Source: Chitinophaga sp. LS1
Lineage (GTDB): Bacteria; Bacteroidota; Bacteroidia; Chitinophagales; Chitinophagaceae
Direction: 5' to 3'
Assembly: GCF_034274695.1 (NCBI RefSeq)
Contig: NZ_CP128362.1
Span: 2,792,501 to 2,856,500 of the forward strand
DNA: 64,000 bases
Every line of letters begins with the position of its first letter. Within the stretch, counting starts at the first letter, position 1. The position numbers and the translations under genes were made by a program. Of this stretch, positions 55,048-64,000 are shown piece after piece. The notes under the pieces were generated by a model. That model saw only the letters and a program-made list of their open reading frames with translations, did no database searches and was not told the origin of the DNA.

Positions 55048-56214
55048 GTGGAGCAAGCTAAACTAAACGCTTATTGCCAGCAGCATTTTGATCAGGAACC
55101 AATTATGGTAAGAGCTGCAGGACGCATTAATCTCATTGGAGAACATACGGATTACAACAATGGATTCGTATTGCCTGCCGCTATTGACAAAGCTATCTAC
55201 CTCGCCATTATCAAGCGCAACGACAACAAAATTGTGCTACATGCACTGGATGTAAATGATACATTCACCGGGTCGTTGGATAAACTGGAGCGTACGAAAC
55301 AGCATTGGCCTGATTATCTGCTGGGCGTTGTGCAGCAATTGCAGCAGGGTGGTCATATCATCAGCGGATTTGAATGTGCATTTTGCGGTAATATTCCCCT
55401 GGGCGCCGGCCTCTCATCCTCCGCAGCACTGGAATGTGCTACCGTATTTGGTCTGAATGAAATGTTTAGCCTTGGCCTGGGTCGTAAAGAAATGGCGCTC
55501 CTGTCACAGGCTGCCGAAAACCAGTTTGTAGGTGTACGTTGTGGTATCATGGACCAGTTTGCCAGCATGTTTGGTAAGAAACAACAGCTGATCAAACTGG
55601 ATTGTGCCTCCCTGGAATATGAATACATCCCATTCAACTTTGACGATGTGAACCTCGTGCTGCTGGATACACAGGTGAAGCACTCCCTGGCATCATCCGA
55701 ATATAATACCCGCCGTGCTGAATGCGAGCAGGGTGTAGCCTGGGTAAAGGCGCACCATCCGCATGTAAATAGCCTGCGCGATGTAAATATGGATATGCTG
55801 GATGCCTATGTAAAAGGTAAGGATGCCATCGTATATAACCGTTGCCGTTATGTAGTGGAAGAAATTCAGCGCTTACAGGATGCCTGTATCGATCTGCAGA
55901 ATGACGACCTTATATCTTTCGGTAAAAAAGTATTTGCTACACACGAAGGCCTCGATAAGCTGTATAATGTAAGCTGCCCTGAACTGAACTGGCTGGCGGA
56001 ATTCGCTGCCGGTGAAAATGGTGTAATGGGTGCACGTATGATGGGTGGTGGCTTTGGTGGCTGTACCATCAACATCGTGAAGAAAACTGCTGTACCTGCC
56101 CTGCTGGAAAGAGCAGCTGCCGGCTATAAACAACAGTTCAACACTAATCTGAAAGCATATGTGACCAGCATTGAAGATGGTTGCCGTACTGTCAACAATC
56201 TGGTGAATAACTAA
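55048..56214 (+). CDS. galK: Galactokinase
   Basis: A 388-aa GHMP kinase that phosphorylates galactose at C1, the first committed step of the Leloir pathway. The GTG start at 55048 gives the usual N-terminus. The galactokinase signature [20 protein letters not shown] is at about residues 26-45, the GHMP ATP-binding motif [14 protein letters not shown] near residues 118-131, and the C-terminal [13 protein letters not shown] motif near residue 332. Length is normal. It lies 30 bp after the glycosidase gene and shares its operator-controlled promoter. Confidence 0.97.
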   Translation: MEQAKLNAYCQQHFDQEPIMVRAAGRINLIGEHTDYNNGFVLPAAIDKAIYLAIIKRNDNKIVLHALDVNDTFTGSLDKLERTKQHWPDYLLGVVQQLQQGGHIISGFECAFCGNIPLGAGLSSSAALECATVFGLNEMFSLGLGRKEMALLSQAAENQFVGVRCGIMDQFASMFGKKQQLIKLDCASLEYEYIPFNFDDVNLVLLDTQVKHSLASSEYNTRRAECEQGVAWVKAHHPHVNSLRDVNMDMLDAYVKGKDAIVYNRCRYVVEEIQRLQDACIDLQNDDLISFGKKVFATHEGLDKLYNVSCPELNWLAEFAAGENGVMGARMMGGGFGGCTINIVKKTAVPALLERAAAGYKQQFNTNLKAYVTSIEDGCRTVNNLVNN

Positions 56215-56226
56215 TATACTATTTCC

Positions 56227-56256
56227 ATCTGCGTGGAGGTTCGCCTTCACGCAGAT
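56227..56256 (+). other. Stable intergenic hairpin between galK and galT
   Basis: A 13-bp stem (arms starting ATCTGCGTG and ending CACGCAGAT) closed by a TTCG tetraloop (56240-56243). There is no T tract after it, so it is unlikely to be a terminator. Its position between two genes of one operon suggests an mRNA stability or processing element. Confidence 0.65.
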
Positions 56257-56285
56257 ATCCTTGTCAAGTGAAATCACTAAGAGCA

Positions 56286-57350
56286 ATGTCTGAAAATACC
56301 TTTGATTTAACTTCTCATCCCCATACCCGACTGAATATCCTGACCGGAGAATGGGTACTCGTTTCTCCTCACCGTTCCAAAAGACCATGGCAGGGAAAAG
56401 TAGAAGCGCCAGCGCTGGTACAGCGTCCTTCTTATGTAGAAGACTGTTACCTGTGTCCAACCAATACACGTGCCGATGGCAGCAAGAATGAAGCATACAC
56501 AGGGCCGATCGCTTTTACGAACGACTTCTCCGCTTTGTTGTCCGACACACCAACCGGCGATGTGAATGACGATGGTCTGCTGGTAGCACAGTCACAAAAA
56601 GGTCTTTGCCGTGTGATCTGTTTCAGCCCAAGACACGACCTCACACTGCCTGAAATGGACGTTCCTGCTATCCGCCAGGTAGTAGACCTGTGGGTAAAAG
56701 AGTACGAAGCACTGAAAGCTGTGAACTACATCAAATACATCCAGATCTTCGAAAATAAAGGAGATATCATGGGTTGTAGCAATCCGCATCCACACGGACA
56801 GATCTGGGCATCAGAGAATATTCCGATGGAGCTGGAAAAAGAAACCCGTCAGCAAAAACTGTATTTCGATAAGCATGGCAAAAGCCTGTTGTCCGCCTAC
56901 CTGGACAAAGAGGTAAAAGAAAAGGTGAGGATCATTGCAGAAAATGCACATTTCGTAGCACTGGTGCCTTTCTGGGCAGTATGGCCTTACGAAGCGATGA
57001 TCATCAGCCGTCGGCATGTACAGTCTGTGCTGCAATTTAATGAAGATGAAAAAACAGGACTGGCAGATATTTTAAAACAACTGACCATCCGTTACGATAA
57101 CTTATTCGAAACATCATTCCCGTATTCTGCCGGTATGCACCAGGCGCCGGTGAATGATGGCAGCGAACATCCTGAATGGCATTGGCATATGCATTTCTAT
57201 CCGCCATTACTGCGCTCTGCGACAGTGAAGAAATTCATGGTGGGATACGAGATGCTGGCAAATCCACAAAGGGATATTACGCCAGAATTTGCAGCTGAAA
57301 AGCTGAGGACTTTGTCTGCAGTCCATTACAAAAGCGGGCAACTCGTTTAA
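56286..57350 (+). CDS. galT: Galactose-1-phosphate uridylyltransferase
   Basis: A 354-aa HIT-superfamily enzyme that exchanges UMP between UDP-glucose and galactose-1-phosphate. The ATG at 56286 is preferred over the in-frame GTG at 56268. The zinc-binding Cys pair is in [10 protein letters not shown] and the catalytic HxHxQ motif is in [10 protein letters not shown] second zinc/His region is in [12 protein letters not shown] near the C-terminus. It is the last gene of the GH5-galK-galT operon; galE is not in the window. Confidence 0.97.
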   Translation: MSENTFDLTSHPHTRLNILTGEWVLVSPHRSKRPWQGKVEAPALVQRPSYVEDCYLCPTNTRADGSKNEAYTGPIAFTNDFSALLSDTPTGDVNDDGLLVAQSQKGLCRVICFSPRHDLTLPEMDVPAIRQVVDLWVKEYEALKAVNYIKYIQIFENKGDIMGCSNPHPHGQIWASENIPMELEKETRQQKLYFDKHGKSLLSAYLDKEVKEKVRIIAENAHFVALVPFWAVWPYEAMIISRRHVQSVLQFNEDEKTGLADILKQLTIRYDNLFETSFPYSAGMHQAPVNDGSEHPEWHWHMHFYPPLLRSATVKKFMVGYEMLANPQRDITPEFAAEKLRTLSAVHYKSGQLV

Positions 57351-57386
57351 TCTATGTTTTTTTGTTTTTTTTGATCCAATGTGTGT

Positions 57387-57420
57387 AGGGGCGGCCTTTA
57401 GGCGGCCCCTTTCTTTTTTT
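57387..57420 (+). terminator. Terminator of the galactose operon
   Basis: Stem AGGGGC/GCCCCT with an inner GCC/GGC helix and TTTA loop, followed by a T-rich tract, 36 bp after the galT stop. It ends at the stop of the convergent TonB-dependent receptor gene. Confidence 0.85.
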
Positions 57421-59428
57421 AGAGATGTACTCTTACACCACCGTAATAGCTGCGCAGCGCAGCAGGATTGAAGTAACGGTTTCCTACTGCATTCAGGTCA
57501 TTCCCCAGGCTATAGAACTGGTTCAGGATGTTATCGGCACCTGCGTAGATCGTTATATTGCGCAGCATTTGCCAACTTACTTTCCCTTGTAATAAATGAT
57601 ATTGTTTGGCGTAAGCAGTGTTAGCATCGTCCAATGGCAGCTTATCTGTAAATGTGTATTGTGCATATACTGATAAGTGTGCAGGCAATTGTGCCAGCAA
57701 GCCTGCATATGCTACATGACGCGGTACGCCGGTAATGGCATTGCCGGAAAGGTTTTTGCCAGCTGTGTTATAATCACTGAATATGAAATGGCTGTAAGCA
57801 TAACTACCATTGAATTGCAGCCATTTAGTGAACCAGGTCATACCTTGCACTTCTATGCCTTTTTGTTCCGTGCCGCCAGCATTGATGAAGTATTCTGTAC
57901 CATCATCATGGAGCTGACGAACGATGGCATCCTGTAGTTTGTAATAGAATACAGATGCATCCAGCTGGTATTGATGACGGGCTCCCTGTAAACGGAAGCC
58001 TGCTTCGTAATTCCAGCCTGTTTCAGCCTGTAAAGTGGTATTAATGATATTGTCAGTCGCGCGTACTTCTGCAATGGAAGGAGGAGAATATCCTCTGCTT
58101 ACAGAAGCGCGTACAGACCATTCAGGGAGGATAAGATAAGAGAGAGATACCCGTGGCATCAACTCTGCATCAAACTTCTTTCTACCCTCTTCAAAGCGGT
58201 ATTTAAAATAATTGACGCTGAGAGCGGCTTCTATAATCCATTGTGTACCGGGACGAACAGATAGACTTGTGAAAAAGAAATGCTGGCCGGCAGTGATATT
58301 GCTGGCTGCCTGCACGGTATCTCTTTTCCCTTTGTTATTGCCATAGTTTACAATGTCAGAATTGGTTTGTGACCATTCAATACCCGTGGTCCAGTCTACA
58401 TGTATATTGGTGCCATTGATGGGTTGATCCTGTAGTGCGATATAAGTACGTGCACCGGCAGTGTTTTCATCCCTGGCTTCGAAGTTTGTAATAAACGGAT
58501 TTTCGAAGTGTGTATTGATTCCGTAAAGGGTAAACACATGTTTCCAGTGTGTGGATAACTGGGCAGTGTGTACTAAACCACCTAAAGCGGTTTTATTGCG
58601 GATGCCGGCTTGTTGCTCAATGGCGCCGGGCAGGGTAGCAGTGGCTGGTCGGGCAGCGCGGGGATTGGCGGCAGCCTGGGCGGCGGTGAGGCCTCCGGGG
58701 GTACGATAATCCATATCGCTATAGAATGCAATCAGTTTGAGGCTGTTATACGGATTGTATTGCCACTGTTGGGCCGTTTGTATATAATATCTTTTTAAGG
58801 CGCTATTCTGGCGGTAGCCGTCAGATCGCTGTACACCTTCATATATATTGACCTGGTATTTATTCCATTGTTGCTGCCAGCCGGCTTCTTCATGGAAGAG
58901 GCCATAACTGCCCCCCTGAATATCTGCTTTCAGGTGAGCGGTATCAGGAAGGGTACCGGCAGGGTGGAGGAGTACCACACCGCCAGAGTTAGCACCGAAC
59001 TGGCTGCCATCAGGCCCTTTCAGTACTTCTATGCCGGAGAAAGCCCCTGCATCTGATAGGTTCAGATACGTGTTGCCACCTGCATCAGTAAAAGGAATTT
59101 CGTCCATATAGATCTTCACATTCCGGATGCCAAAGGGAGAGCGTAACAGACTACCTCTCAGAGATAAGCGATAACTACCGGGGGAACGTTCTTCCATTCG
59201 TATACCCGGAACGGAGTTCAAGATGGGGATGAGCGTAGTTCCTTGTTGCAGTAATATTTGTTTTTCGGTAATGACAGCGCTGCTGGATGGTACCTGTAAG
59301 AATGAGTATTTTTTGCCCGGATAGGCCATGACCTGTACTTCAGGAAGTTGGGTAGTGTCTGCGGGTTGTTGCGCATATACAGAAAATGACAACAGGCAGG
59401 TTAAGCAAGGCAGAATAAGGCGTGTCAT
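57419..59428 (-). CDS. TonB-dependent outer membrane receptor
   Basis: A 669-aa receptor. The signal peptide ends in SVYAQ; a TonB-box-like PEVQVMA precedes the plug (GTTLIPILNSVPGIRMEERS, then VKIYMDEIPFTDAGG and GIEVLKGPDGSQFGANSGGV). The remaining residues form the beta-barrel and end in VRVHL. Size and lack of the SusC N-terminal extension point to the FecA/CirA-like siderophore- or vitamin-type receptors instead of SusC. The substrate is unknown. It is monocistronic; its start faces a 478-bp region that leads to a second tonB gene, with which it may be functionally linked. Confidence 0.92.
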   Translation of the reverse strand: MTRLILPCLTCLLSFSVYAQQPADTTQLPEVQVMAYPGKKYSFLQVPSSSAVITEKQILLQQGTTLIPILNSVPGIRMEERSPGSYRLSLRGSLLRSPFGIRNVKIYMDEIPFTDAGGNTYLNLSDAGAFSGIEVLKGPDGSQFGANSGGVVLLHPAGTLPDTAHLKADIQGGSYGLFHEEAGWQQQWNKYQVNIYEGVQRSDGYRQNSALKRYYIQTAQQWQYNPYNSLKLIAFYSDMDYRTPGGLTAAQAAANPRAARPATATLPGAIEQQAGIRNKTALGGLVHTAQLSTHWKHVFTLYGINTHFENPFITNFEARDENTAGARTYIALQDQPINGTNIHVDWTTGIEWSQTNSDIVNYGNNKGKRDTVQAASNITAGQHFFFTSLSVRPGTQWIIEAALSVNYFKYRFEEGRKKFDAELMPRVSLSYLILPEWSVRASVSRGYSPPSIAEVRATDNIINTTLQAETGWNYEAGFRLQGARHQYQLDASVFYYKLQDAIVRQLHDDGTEYFINAGGTEQKGIEVQGMTWFTKWLQFNGSYAYSHFIFSDYNTAGKNLSGNAITGVPRHVAYAGLLAQLPAHLSVYAQYTFTDKLPLDDANTAYAKQYHLLQGKVSWQMLRNITIYAGADNILNQFYSLGNDLNAVGNRYFNPAALRSYYGGVRVHL

Positions 59429-59906
59429 GTATCAAATCTAGTTATTCTATTATTGGTAGCAAAACTGCGGCCGACATTAAATTCCAACAGATTTTTAAAA
59501 AATAATTCAAATCATATTTGGAAATGTAAAACAGGTTAGCGTATATTTGTCTACAGAATCGGTAGACTAATAAGCGCCGATACAAACCGCAAGAATTTTG
59601 TTTGCTATAAGCTGTAAATAGAAAAAGAAATGCCGGACAGGTTTGCGGGGCAAGGTATGTTGCAGATTTATTGGTGGTAAATTATAATGTAACGTATCCC
59701 CCCGCGCCCCTGGCATATTAGCATCTTGCACTGATACACATCCGACAAAAATTACTTTATATAAGATAGTGAATACTTCCTTTAGCAAAATAGGTGTCCC
59801 GATCCGGATATCAATCTGGAATGGATTTTTAAAAAGCTAAAAAATATTTCTCCTTTATCATATGGAATTGTTTTAACCCCGCATCTCTATTGTAAATGTT
59901 CAACAC
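59429..59906. other. Long intergenic region between a TonB-dependent receptor and tonB2
   Basis: 478 bp between divergent genes. A plus-strand promoter is at 59517-59549 with a dyad at the predicted start (59549-59567). The roughly 340 bp from there to tonB2 has no gene: the only notable frame is a 73-codon minus-strand one at 59567-59788 without recognisable features. No riboswitch consensus was recognised. A regulated leader or a small RNA is possible. Confidence 0.55.
59517..59567 (+). promoter_or_regulatory. Strong promoter with a dyad at the transcription start
   Basis: -33 TTTG at 59517-59520 and -7 TATATTTG at 59542-59549, an exact match to TAnnTTTG with 21-bp spacing. Directly after it, arms GTCTAC (59549-59554) and GTAGAC (59562-59567) form a 7-nt-loop inverted repeat covering the expected start near 59556. 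It reads toward tonB2 and away from the receptor gene. Confidence 0.6.
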
Positions 59907-60746
59907 ATGAATACAAAAAACATTTACAATGCAGACTTCCTCGACATTCTCTTCGAGGGTCGTAACAAAGATTACGGCGCATATGAACTCCGCAGAAGTG
60001 AAGATGGGCGTGTTCGCAAAGCCTTGATAGGTACAGCTTCTATCGCTTTGGTTGTGGTGGGTGGATATGTTTTAAGTAATAATCTCTTTGCTGCGTCAAT
60101 GGGTATACGAAATACACAGCTCGTGTATGATAGTACCAAATTAATTGAATTACCTCCAGACGATAAGGTAATTCCTCCTCCTCCTGTTGACCCTCCTCCA
60201 CCTCCGCCGGCCGCATCATCCATTAAAGTTACACCTCCCGTTATCACCCCTGATGAATTAGTTCGTGCTGAAGATGAAGTTGTGAAGCTCGATAGTATTG
60301 GTAACAAAACTATTGCATTAGCTACTGTACAAGGTGATGACGTCAATGGGCGTGATATCGCATCCATGCTTGGTGGTGAAGGTACTACAAATGTAGTAGA
60401 AGCCCCTAAAGTACCTGCAAAAGACCCCGTGTTTTATACCGTTGAAATCATGCCTTCATTCCCAGGTGGTGAAGACGCATTGTTAAGATTTCTCCGCGAC
60501 AATGTGCACTATCCTCGCGTGGCTCAGGAAAGCGATATACAGGGAACAGTATTCGTACAGTTTGTAATAGACAAGCAGGGCAATATCAGCGATGTCAAAA
60601 CAATTGGTGCTGTTAAAGGAGGTGGCCTTGAAGAAGAGTCCATCCGTGTAGTAAAGAAAATGCCAAAGTGGAAAGCCGGCCGTCAAAACGGAGAAGCGGT
60701 AAGTGTACAATTTAACCTCCCTGTCAGGTACACGCTGCAAAATTAA
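59907..60746 (+). CDS. tonB: TonB energy transducer (copy 2)
   Basis: A 279-aa close paralogue of the tonB at 7303-8139. The N-terminal motif (ADFLDILFEGRNKDYGAYEL), the single membrane helix near residues 40-60, the Pro-rich linker (about 85-100) and the TonB_C domain (YPRVAQESDIQGTVFVQFVI) are the same in order and spacing, and the C-terminal domain is nearly identical. It has no exbB/exbD neighbours, so it must use the set at 5000-7257 or another. It could serve particular receptors, for example the one upstream at 57419-59428. Confidence 0.95.
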   Translation: MNTKNIYNADFLDILFEGRNKDYGAYELRRSEDGRVRKALIGTASIALVVVGGYVLSNNLFAASMGIRNTQLVYDSTKLIELPPDDKVIPPPPVDPPPPPPAASSIKVTPPVITPDELVRAEDEVVKLDSIGNKTIALATVQGDDVNGRDIASMLGGEGTTNVVEAPKVPAKDPVFYTVEIMPSFPGGEDALLRFLRDNVHYPRVAQESDIQGTVFVQFVIDKQGNISDVKTIGAVKGGGLEEESIRVVKKMPKWKAGRQNGEAVSVQFNLPVRYTLQN

Positions 60747-60863
60747 TCCCCAATTGCTCCTGCACAAAGCATAATGATTTTTTAAGATACTAATTACTTT
60801 TTACCCGAACCTATTGTTCAATTAACGTTTGCACTCAACTGCAACGAGGGGGGATCCTTTGCG

Positions 60864-60886
60864 TGCCACGGCTATATGCCGTGGCA
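60864..60886 (+). terminator. Hairpin after tonB2
   Basis: Arms TGCCACGGC and GCCGTGGCA with a 5-nt loop, followed by a weak TATTGTTT. It lies about 120 bp after the stop, so it is a weaker candidate than the other terminators here. Confidence 0.65.
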
Positions 60887-60984
60887 TATTGTTTAGACAG
60901 TTTTTCTATTAAACTTTGTAACTATTTTGTACTACTTTTATCTCCCGGTTGGCTATGGGTCACTAAAAATTAGTAAAATCAGTT

Positions 60985-63561
60985 ATGGAAGCACCGGTAA
61001 ATAACACTCTACAGTTGTTTAAGAATTTGGTCGGCACCAAATTCCAGTTATACAACAGCCTTTTTACTGCTCTACCTTTTCATAAGGTGGAGAAGACCGG
61101 CGTCTTTCTCTCGTTATTCCTGATCCATTGTGAAGAGGGATACGGAAAGGAAAAAAGTCCGCAGGAAATTCTCACTTCTTTTTTCGAGCAGTATACCAAT
61201 ACCAATGAGCAGCAGAAGATTGATATGCTGTTCCGTTTTGTGCAATACGCAGAACGTCAGGTTGTACTGTTCGATGCACTGGAAGATGCTGCATTCCGCC
61301 ACATTCACGACATGAACGGTACAGGTTCGCTTAGTCACCTGGAATCTGAAGTAGTGGCTGAACAAAAGCAGGATGAACTGGCTGCGAAGTTGCAGGATTT
61401 CTCAGTACGCCTTGTACTTACAGCACACCCTACACAGTTCTATCCAGGCAATGTTTTAAGTATTATCAATGACCTGTCAAGGGCGTTGATCAATGATAAT
61501 ACAGCTCAGGTGGATTCCTACCTGAAGCAGTTGGGTAAGACGCCTTTCTTTAAAAAGGAAAAGCCGACACCTTATGACGAGGCTATTAGCCTGGTCTGGT
61601 TCCTGGAAAATACGTTCTATACCGCTGCCGGTAAGATCGTATCCCGCCTCAAATCTCACTTCCCCGCAGCTATCAATGGCAATAATCCGGTGATCCGCAT
61701 GGGATTCTGGCCAGGTGGTGACCGCGACGGTAACCCATTTGTAAATGCAGATATTACGCTGCGTGTAGCAGATGCGCTGCGTAGCGGGATCATTAAATGT
61801 TATTACCTGGATGTACGCCGCCTCAAGCGTCGCCTCACTTTCAAAGGCATCGAAAATGAGCTGGCCGCACTGGAACAACAGCTATACAGCAATCTCTTTA
61901 TTCCTGGTCACAAGACAAACCTGTGCCGTCAGGATATACTCGATACCCTGTACAGGGTGCGTATTATCCTCATCGAGGAAAACAACGCCCTGTTCCTGAA
62001 CCTGCTCGATGACCTCATTGTAAGGGTAGAGCTGTTCGGGCTGTTCTTTGCCACACTGGATATCCGTCAGGACAGCTCCGTACATGGACCGCTGCTGGCC
62101 GGGATCGCAGCTGGTTCCGACCTTCTGCCAAAGAACTATACAGATCTCAGCGACGAAGAAAAAATCAGTGCACTGCTCAAAATAAAATCAGCTGCTGATC
62201 CGGAAATCGTGAAGGAAGGTCTGCAACAGGATACCCTGGCTACCATCAAAGCGATCAAAACTATCCAGGACGCAAACGGCGAGTTTGGTTGTCATCGCTA
62301 CATCATCAGTCACACAACCAGTGCACTCGATGTGATGGAAGTATATGGGCTTTTCCTGCTGAGCGGTTGGGATAAAAATGACCTGAGCGTGGACATCGTA
62401 CCACTGTTCGAAACTATCGAAGACTTACGACATGCCGGTGAGGTAATGCGCTCTCTCTATTCCAACGAAGCATACAGAAAGCATCTGCAACAGCGCTATA
62501 ACAAACAGACCATTATGCTCGGTTTCTCCGACGGTACCAAGGATGGTGGCTACCTGATGGCTAACTGGTGCATCTACAAAGCGAAGGAAGAACTGAGTGC
62601 TATCTCCAAAGAATATGGTATCAATGTAGTCTTCTTCGACGGTCGTGGAGGTCCTCCTGCAAGAGGTGGTGGAAAGACCCATCAGTTCTATGCATCTATG
62701 GGTCGCAATATTGCAAACAAAGAAATTCAGCTTACCATACAGGGGCAAACCATCAGCTCCAACTTTGGTACGGTAGATTCTGCTCAGTATAATATTGAAC
62801 AACTCGTACATGCGGGTATTGCCAACGAATTGTTCTCCAGCCGTGAAAAGACGTTGACTGCCGAACAGGAAGAGACGTTGCAGGTACTGGCAGATGCCGG
62901 ATTTGAGTCCTTCAATGAACTGAAGAACCATCCTGATTTCCTGGATTACCTGAACTACGCCAGCCCGCTGCGCTACTATGCCGAAACCAATATCGGCAGC
63001 CGCCCTTCCAAAAGGAATGGTTCTGCTAAGTTGAACCTGAATGACCTGAGAGCAGTGCCTTATGTAGGAGCATGGAGCCAGATCAAACAGAACGTTCCTG
63101 GTTTCTACGGTGTAGGTTACAGCATGGAAAAAATGGAGAAAGACGGTAAGTGGGAACAATTGCAGGATCTGTATAAAAATTCCCTGTTCTTCCGTACCCT
63201 GCTGGACAACTGTGAGATGGCGATGAAGAAATGTTACTTCCCACTCACTGCTGCTTACAGAAATCATCCGCAGTTCGGAGAAGTATGGACACTGATTTAC
63301 GATGAATTCCAGCGTACCCGTACTTACCTGTTGAAACTGACAGGACATTCTGATCTGATGTCTCATTACCCGATCGACCAGTTGTCTATCCAGATGCGCG
63401 AGCGTATCGTACTGCCACTACTCACTATTCAGCAGTATGCATTAAGCCGCATCCGTGAGATGAATGAGGCTGGAAATGGAGATGGCCTGAAAGAAATCTT
63501 CGAGAAATTAGTCGTAAGATGTTCATTTGGGATCATCAACGCGGGAAGAAACTCTGCATAG
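60985..63561 (+). CDS. ppc: Phosphoenolpyruvate carboxylase
   Basis: An 858-aa enzyme that carboxylates PEP to oxaloacetate, replenishing the TCA cycle. The catalytic motif LTAHPTQFYPGN is near residue 148, GFWPGGDRDGNPF near residue 252, GFSDGTKDGGYL near residue 513 and FFDGRGGPPARGGG near residue 549. The last one differs from the proteobacterial FHGRGGxxGRGG, with Asp for His and Ala for Gly; such variants occur in Bacteroidota. The C-terminus FGIINAGRNS is the expected end. It is monocistronic with a terminator behind it. Confidence 0.97.
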   Translation: MEAPVNNTLQLFKNLVGTKFQLYNSLFTALPFHKVEKTGVFLSLFLIHCEEGYGKEKSPQEILTSFFEQYTNTNEQQKIDMLFRFVQYAERQVVLFDALEDAAFRHIHDMNGTGSLSHLESEVVAEQKQDELAAKLQDFSVRLVLTAHPTQFYPGNVLSIINDLSRALINDNTAQVDSYLKQLGKTPFFKKEKPTPYDEAISLVWFLENTFYTAAGKIVSRLKSHFPAAINGNNPVIRMGFWPGGDRDGNPFVNADITLRVADALRSGIIKCYYLDVRRLKRRLTFKGIENELAALEQQLYSNLFIPGHKTNLCRQDILDTLYRVRIILIEENNALFLNLLDDLIVRVELFGLFFATLDIRQDSSVHGPLLAGIAAGSDLLPKNYTDLSDEEKISALLKIKSAADPEIVKEGLQQDTLATIKAIKTIQDANGEFGCHRYIISHTTSALDVMEVYGLFLLSGWDKNDLSVDIVPLFETIEDLRHAGEVMRSLYSNEAYRKHLQQRYNKQTIMLGFSDGTKDGGYLMANWCIYKAKEELSAISKEYGINVVFFDGRGGPPARGGGKTHQFYASMGRNIANKEIQLTIQGQTISSNFGTVDSAQYNIEQLVHAGIANELFSSREKTLTAEQEETLQVLADAGFESFNELKNHPDFLDYLNYASPLRYYAETNIGSRPSKRNGSAKLNLNDLRAVPYVGAWSQIKQNVPGFYGVGYSMEKMEKDGKWEQLQDLYKNSLFFRTLLDNCEMAMKKCYFPLTAAYRNHPQFGEVWTLIYDEFQRTRTYLLKLTGHSDLMSHYPIDQLSIQMRERIVLPLLTIQQYALSRIREMNEAGNGDGLKEIFEKLVVRCSFGIINAGRNSA

Positions 63562-63581
63562 AATTAATTTTAATAAGTTAG

Positions 63582-63610
63582 AAAGCCGGATTGATCATCC
63601 GGCTTTTTTT
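63582..63610 (+). terminator. Terminator of ppc
   Basis: Arms AAAGCCGGAT and ATCCGGCTTT with a 5-nt loop and a T tract, 20 bp after the ppc stop. It separates ppc from the urease genes. Confidence 0.9.
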
Positions 63611-63644
63611 GTAATTTACCCCATAACCCAAAATCTAAAGAAGT

Positions 63645-63947
63645 ATGCATTTAACAGCCCGGGAACAGGAGAAACTATTGCTCTTTTTGGCTGGTGAACT
63701 GGCCGAAAAGCGAAAGGCCAGAGGGGTAAAACTAAACTATCCTGAAGCCATTGCGCTGATCAGCAGCCGCCTGCAGGAGGGCGCCAGGGATGGACAGTCC
63801 GTGGCATATCTTATGCAATATGGTGCGACCATCCTCACCCGCGAAGACGTGATGGAAGGAGTGCCGGAAATGATAGACGAAATCCAGATTGAAGCCACTT
63901 TTCCAGATGGCTCAAAGCTGGTAACTGTCCACCATCCTATCAGATAA
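63645..63947 (+). CDS. ureA: Urease subunit gamma
   Basis: A 100-aa structural subunit of the nickel enzyme urease, which splits urea to ammonia and carbamate. The sequence [20 protein letters not shown] and the [20 protein letters not shown] segment are characteristic of UreA and the length is exactly the family size. It starts the urease operon; ureB follows 16 bp later and runs out of the window. Confidence 0.97.
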   Translation: MHLTAREQEKLLLFLAGELAEKRKARGVKLNYPEAIALISSRLQEGARDGQSVAYLMQYGATILTREDVMEGVPEMIDEIQIEATFPDGSKLVTVHHPIR

Positions 63948-63963
63948 CACCAAAATCTATGTT

Positions 63964-64000
63964 ATGATTCCCGGAGAATACTTTATAAAGCCTGGTCATA
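63964..64000 (+). CDS. ureB: Urease subunit beta (partial, 5' end only)
   Basis: The ATG at 63964 starts MIPGEYFIKPGH, the well-conserved N-terminus of UreB. The gene is cut by the window edge. The separate ureA and ureB frames show that the gamma and beta subunits are not fused here. Confidence 0.9.
   Translation, partial: MIPGEYFIKPGH

Noticed and set aside
59567..59788. A 73-codon minus-strand frame between the receptor and tonB2
   Set aside because: No motif or context, and it runs against the strong plus-strand promoter at 59517-59549.

Overview
The window comes from a Bacteroidota chromosome, most likely Chitinophaga or a close Chitinophagaceae relative. The reasons are: -33/-7 promoters of the TTTG...TAnnTTTG type, weak Shine-Dalgarno signals, a SusC/SusD pair, GH92, ExbB-ExbD-ExbD-TonB clusters, a class I lanthipeptide leader of the Bacteroidota type, and the sequence character of the housekeeping genes. 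The genus is an inference; no 16S gene is present.

Layout. 1-540: the 3' end of a 23S rRNA, a 5S rRNA and the rRNA terminator. 540-11260: a LacI regulator, a secreted metzincin-type protease, a four-gene TonB energising operon (exbB, two exbD, tonB), mnmE and a secreted nucleotide pyrophosphatase/phosphodiesterase-like enzyme. 11358-16685: a compact class I lanthipeptide locus, with full-length LanB facing away from two short precursor genes (45 and 52 aa), then LanC and a NarL/FixJ response regulator. 16783-36072: a same-strand run of about 19 kb whose core is a two-protein, PUFA-synthase-like iterative polyketide/lipid synthase (2455 and 1391 aa). It is followed by a free ACP, an alpha/beta hydrolase, two GT1 glycosyltransferases, two PapA/condensation-type acyltransferases and a small membrane protein. 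36761-50232: assorted genes (surface protein, GIY-YIG protein, aldo/keto reductase, S41 protease, GH92 mannosidase, amidase) ending in a SusC/SusD pair. 50472-57350: an atypical SDR, an HGSNAT/DUF5009-like membrane protein, a LacI regulator and a GH5-like glycosidase-galK-galT operon with LacI-type operators. 57419-64000: a TonB-dependent receptor, a second tonB, PEP carboxylase and the start of a urease operon (ureA, partial ureB).

How the parts work together. The lipid synthase operon is the most distinctive region. Between them the two large proteins carry enoyl reductase, two KS, two AT, three tandem ACPs, KR, DH and a C-terminal phosphopantetheinyl transferase, so the PfaA-E set of functions is packed into two polypeptides. 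The second KS keeps its active-site Cys instead of being a chain-length factor. Downstream enzymes come as paralogous pairs (2 GT, 2 acyltransferases), which suggests a glycosylated and acylated lipid; the product is unknown. The lanthipeptide locus encodes two different cores processed by one LanB/LanC pair, with no exporter or leader protease nearby. The galactose genes form a regulon-like unit with paired operators just upstream.

Other things of note are an 11-bp tandem repeat array, a 27-bp tandem repeat inside the large PKS gene, a dispersed element next to two terminator hairpins, nested palindromes upstream of the PKS operon and of the lanthipeptide genes, and a strong promoter with a dyad at the expected transcription start about 340 nt ahead of tonB2.
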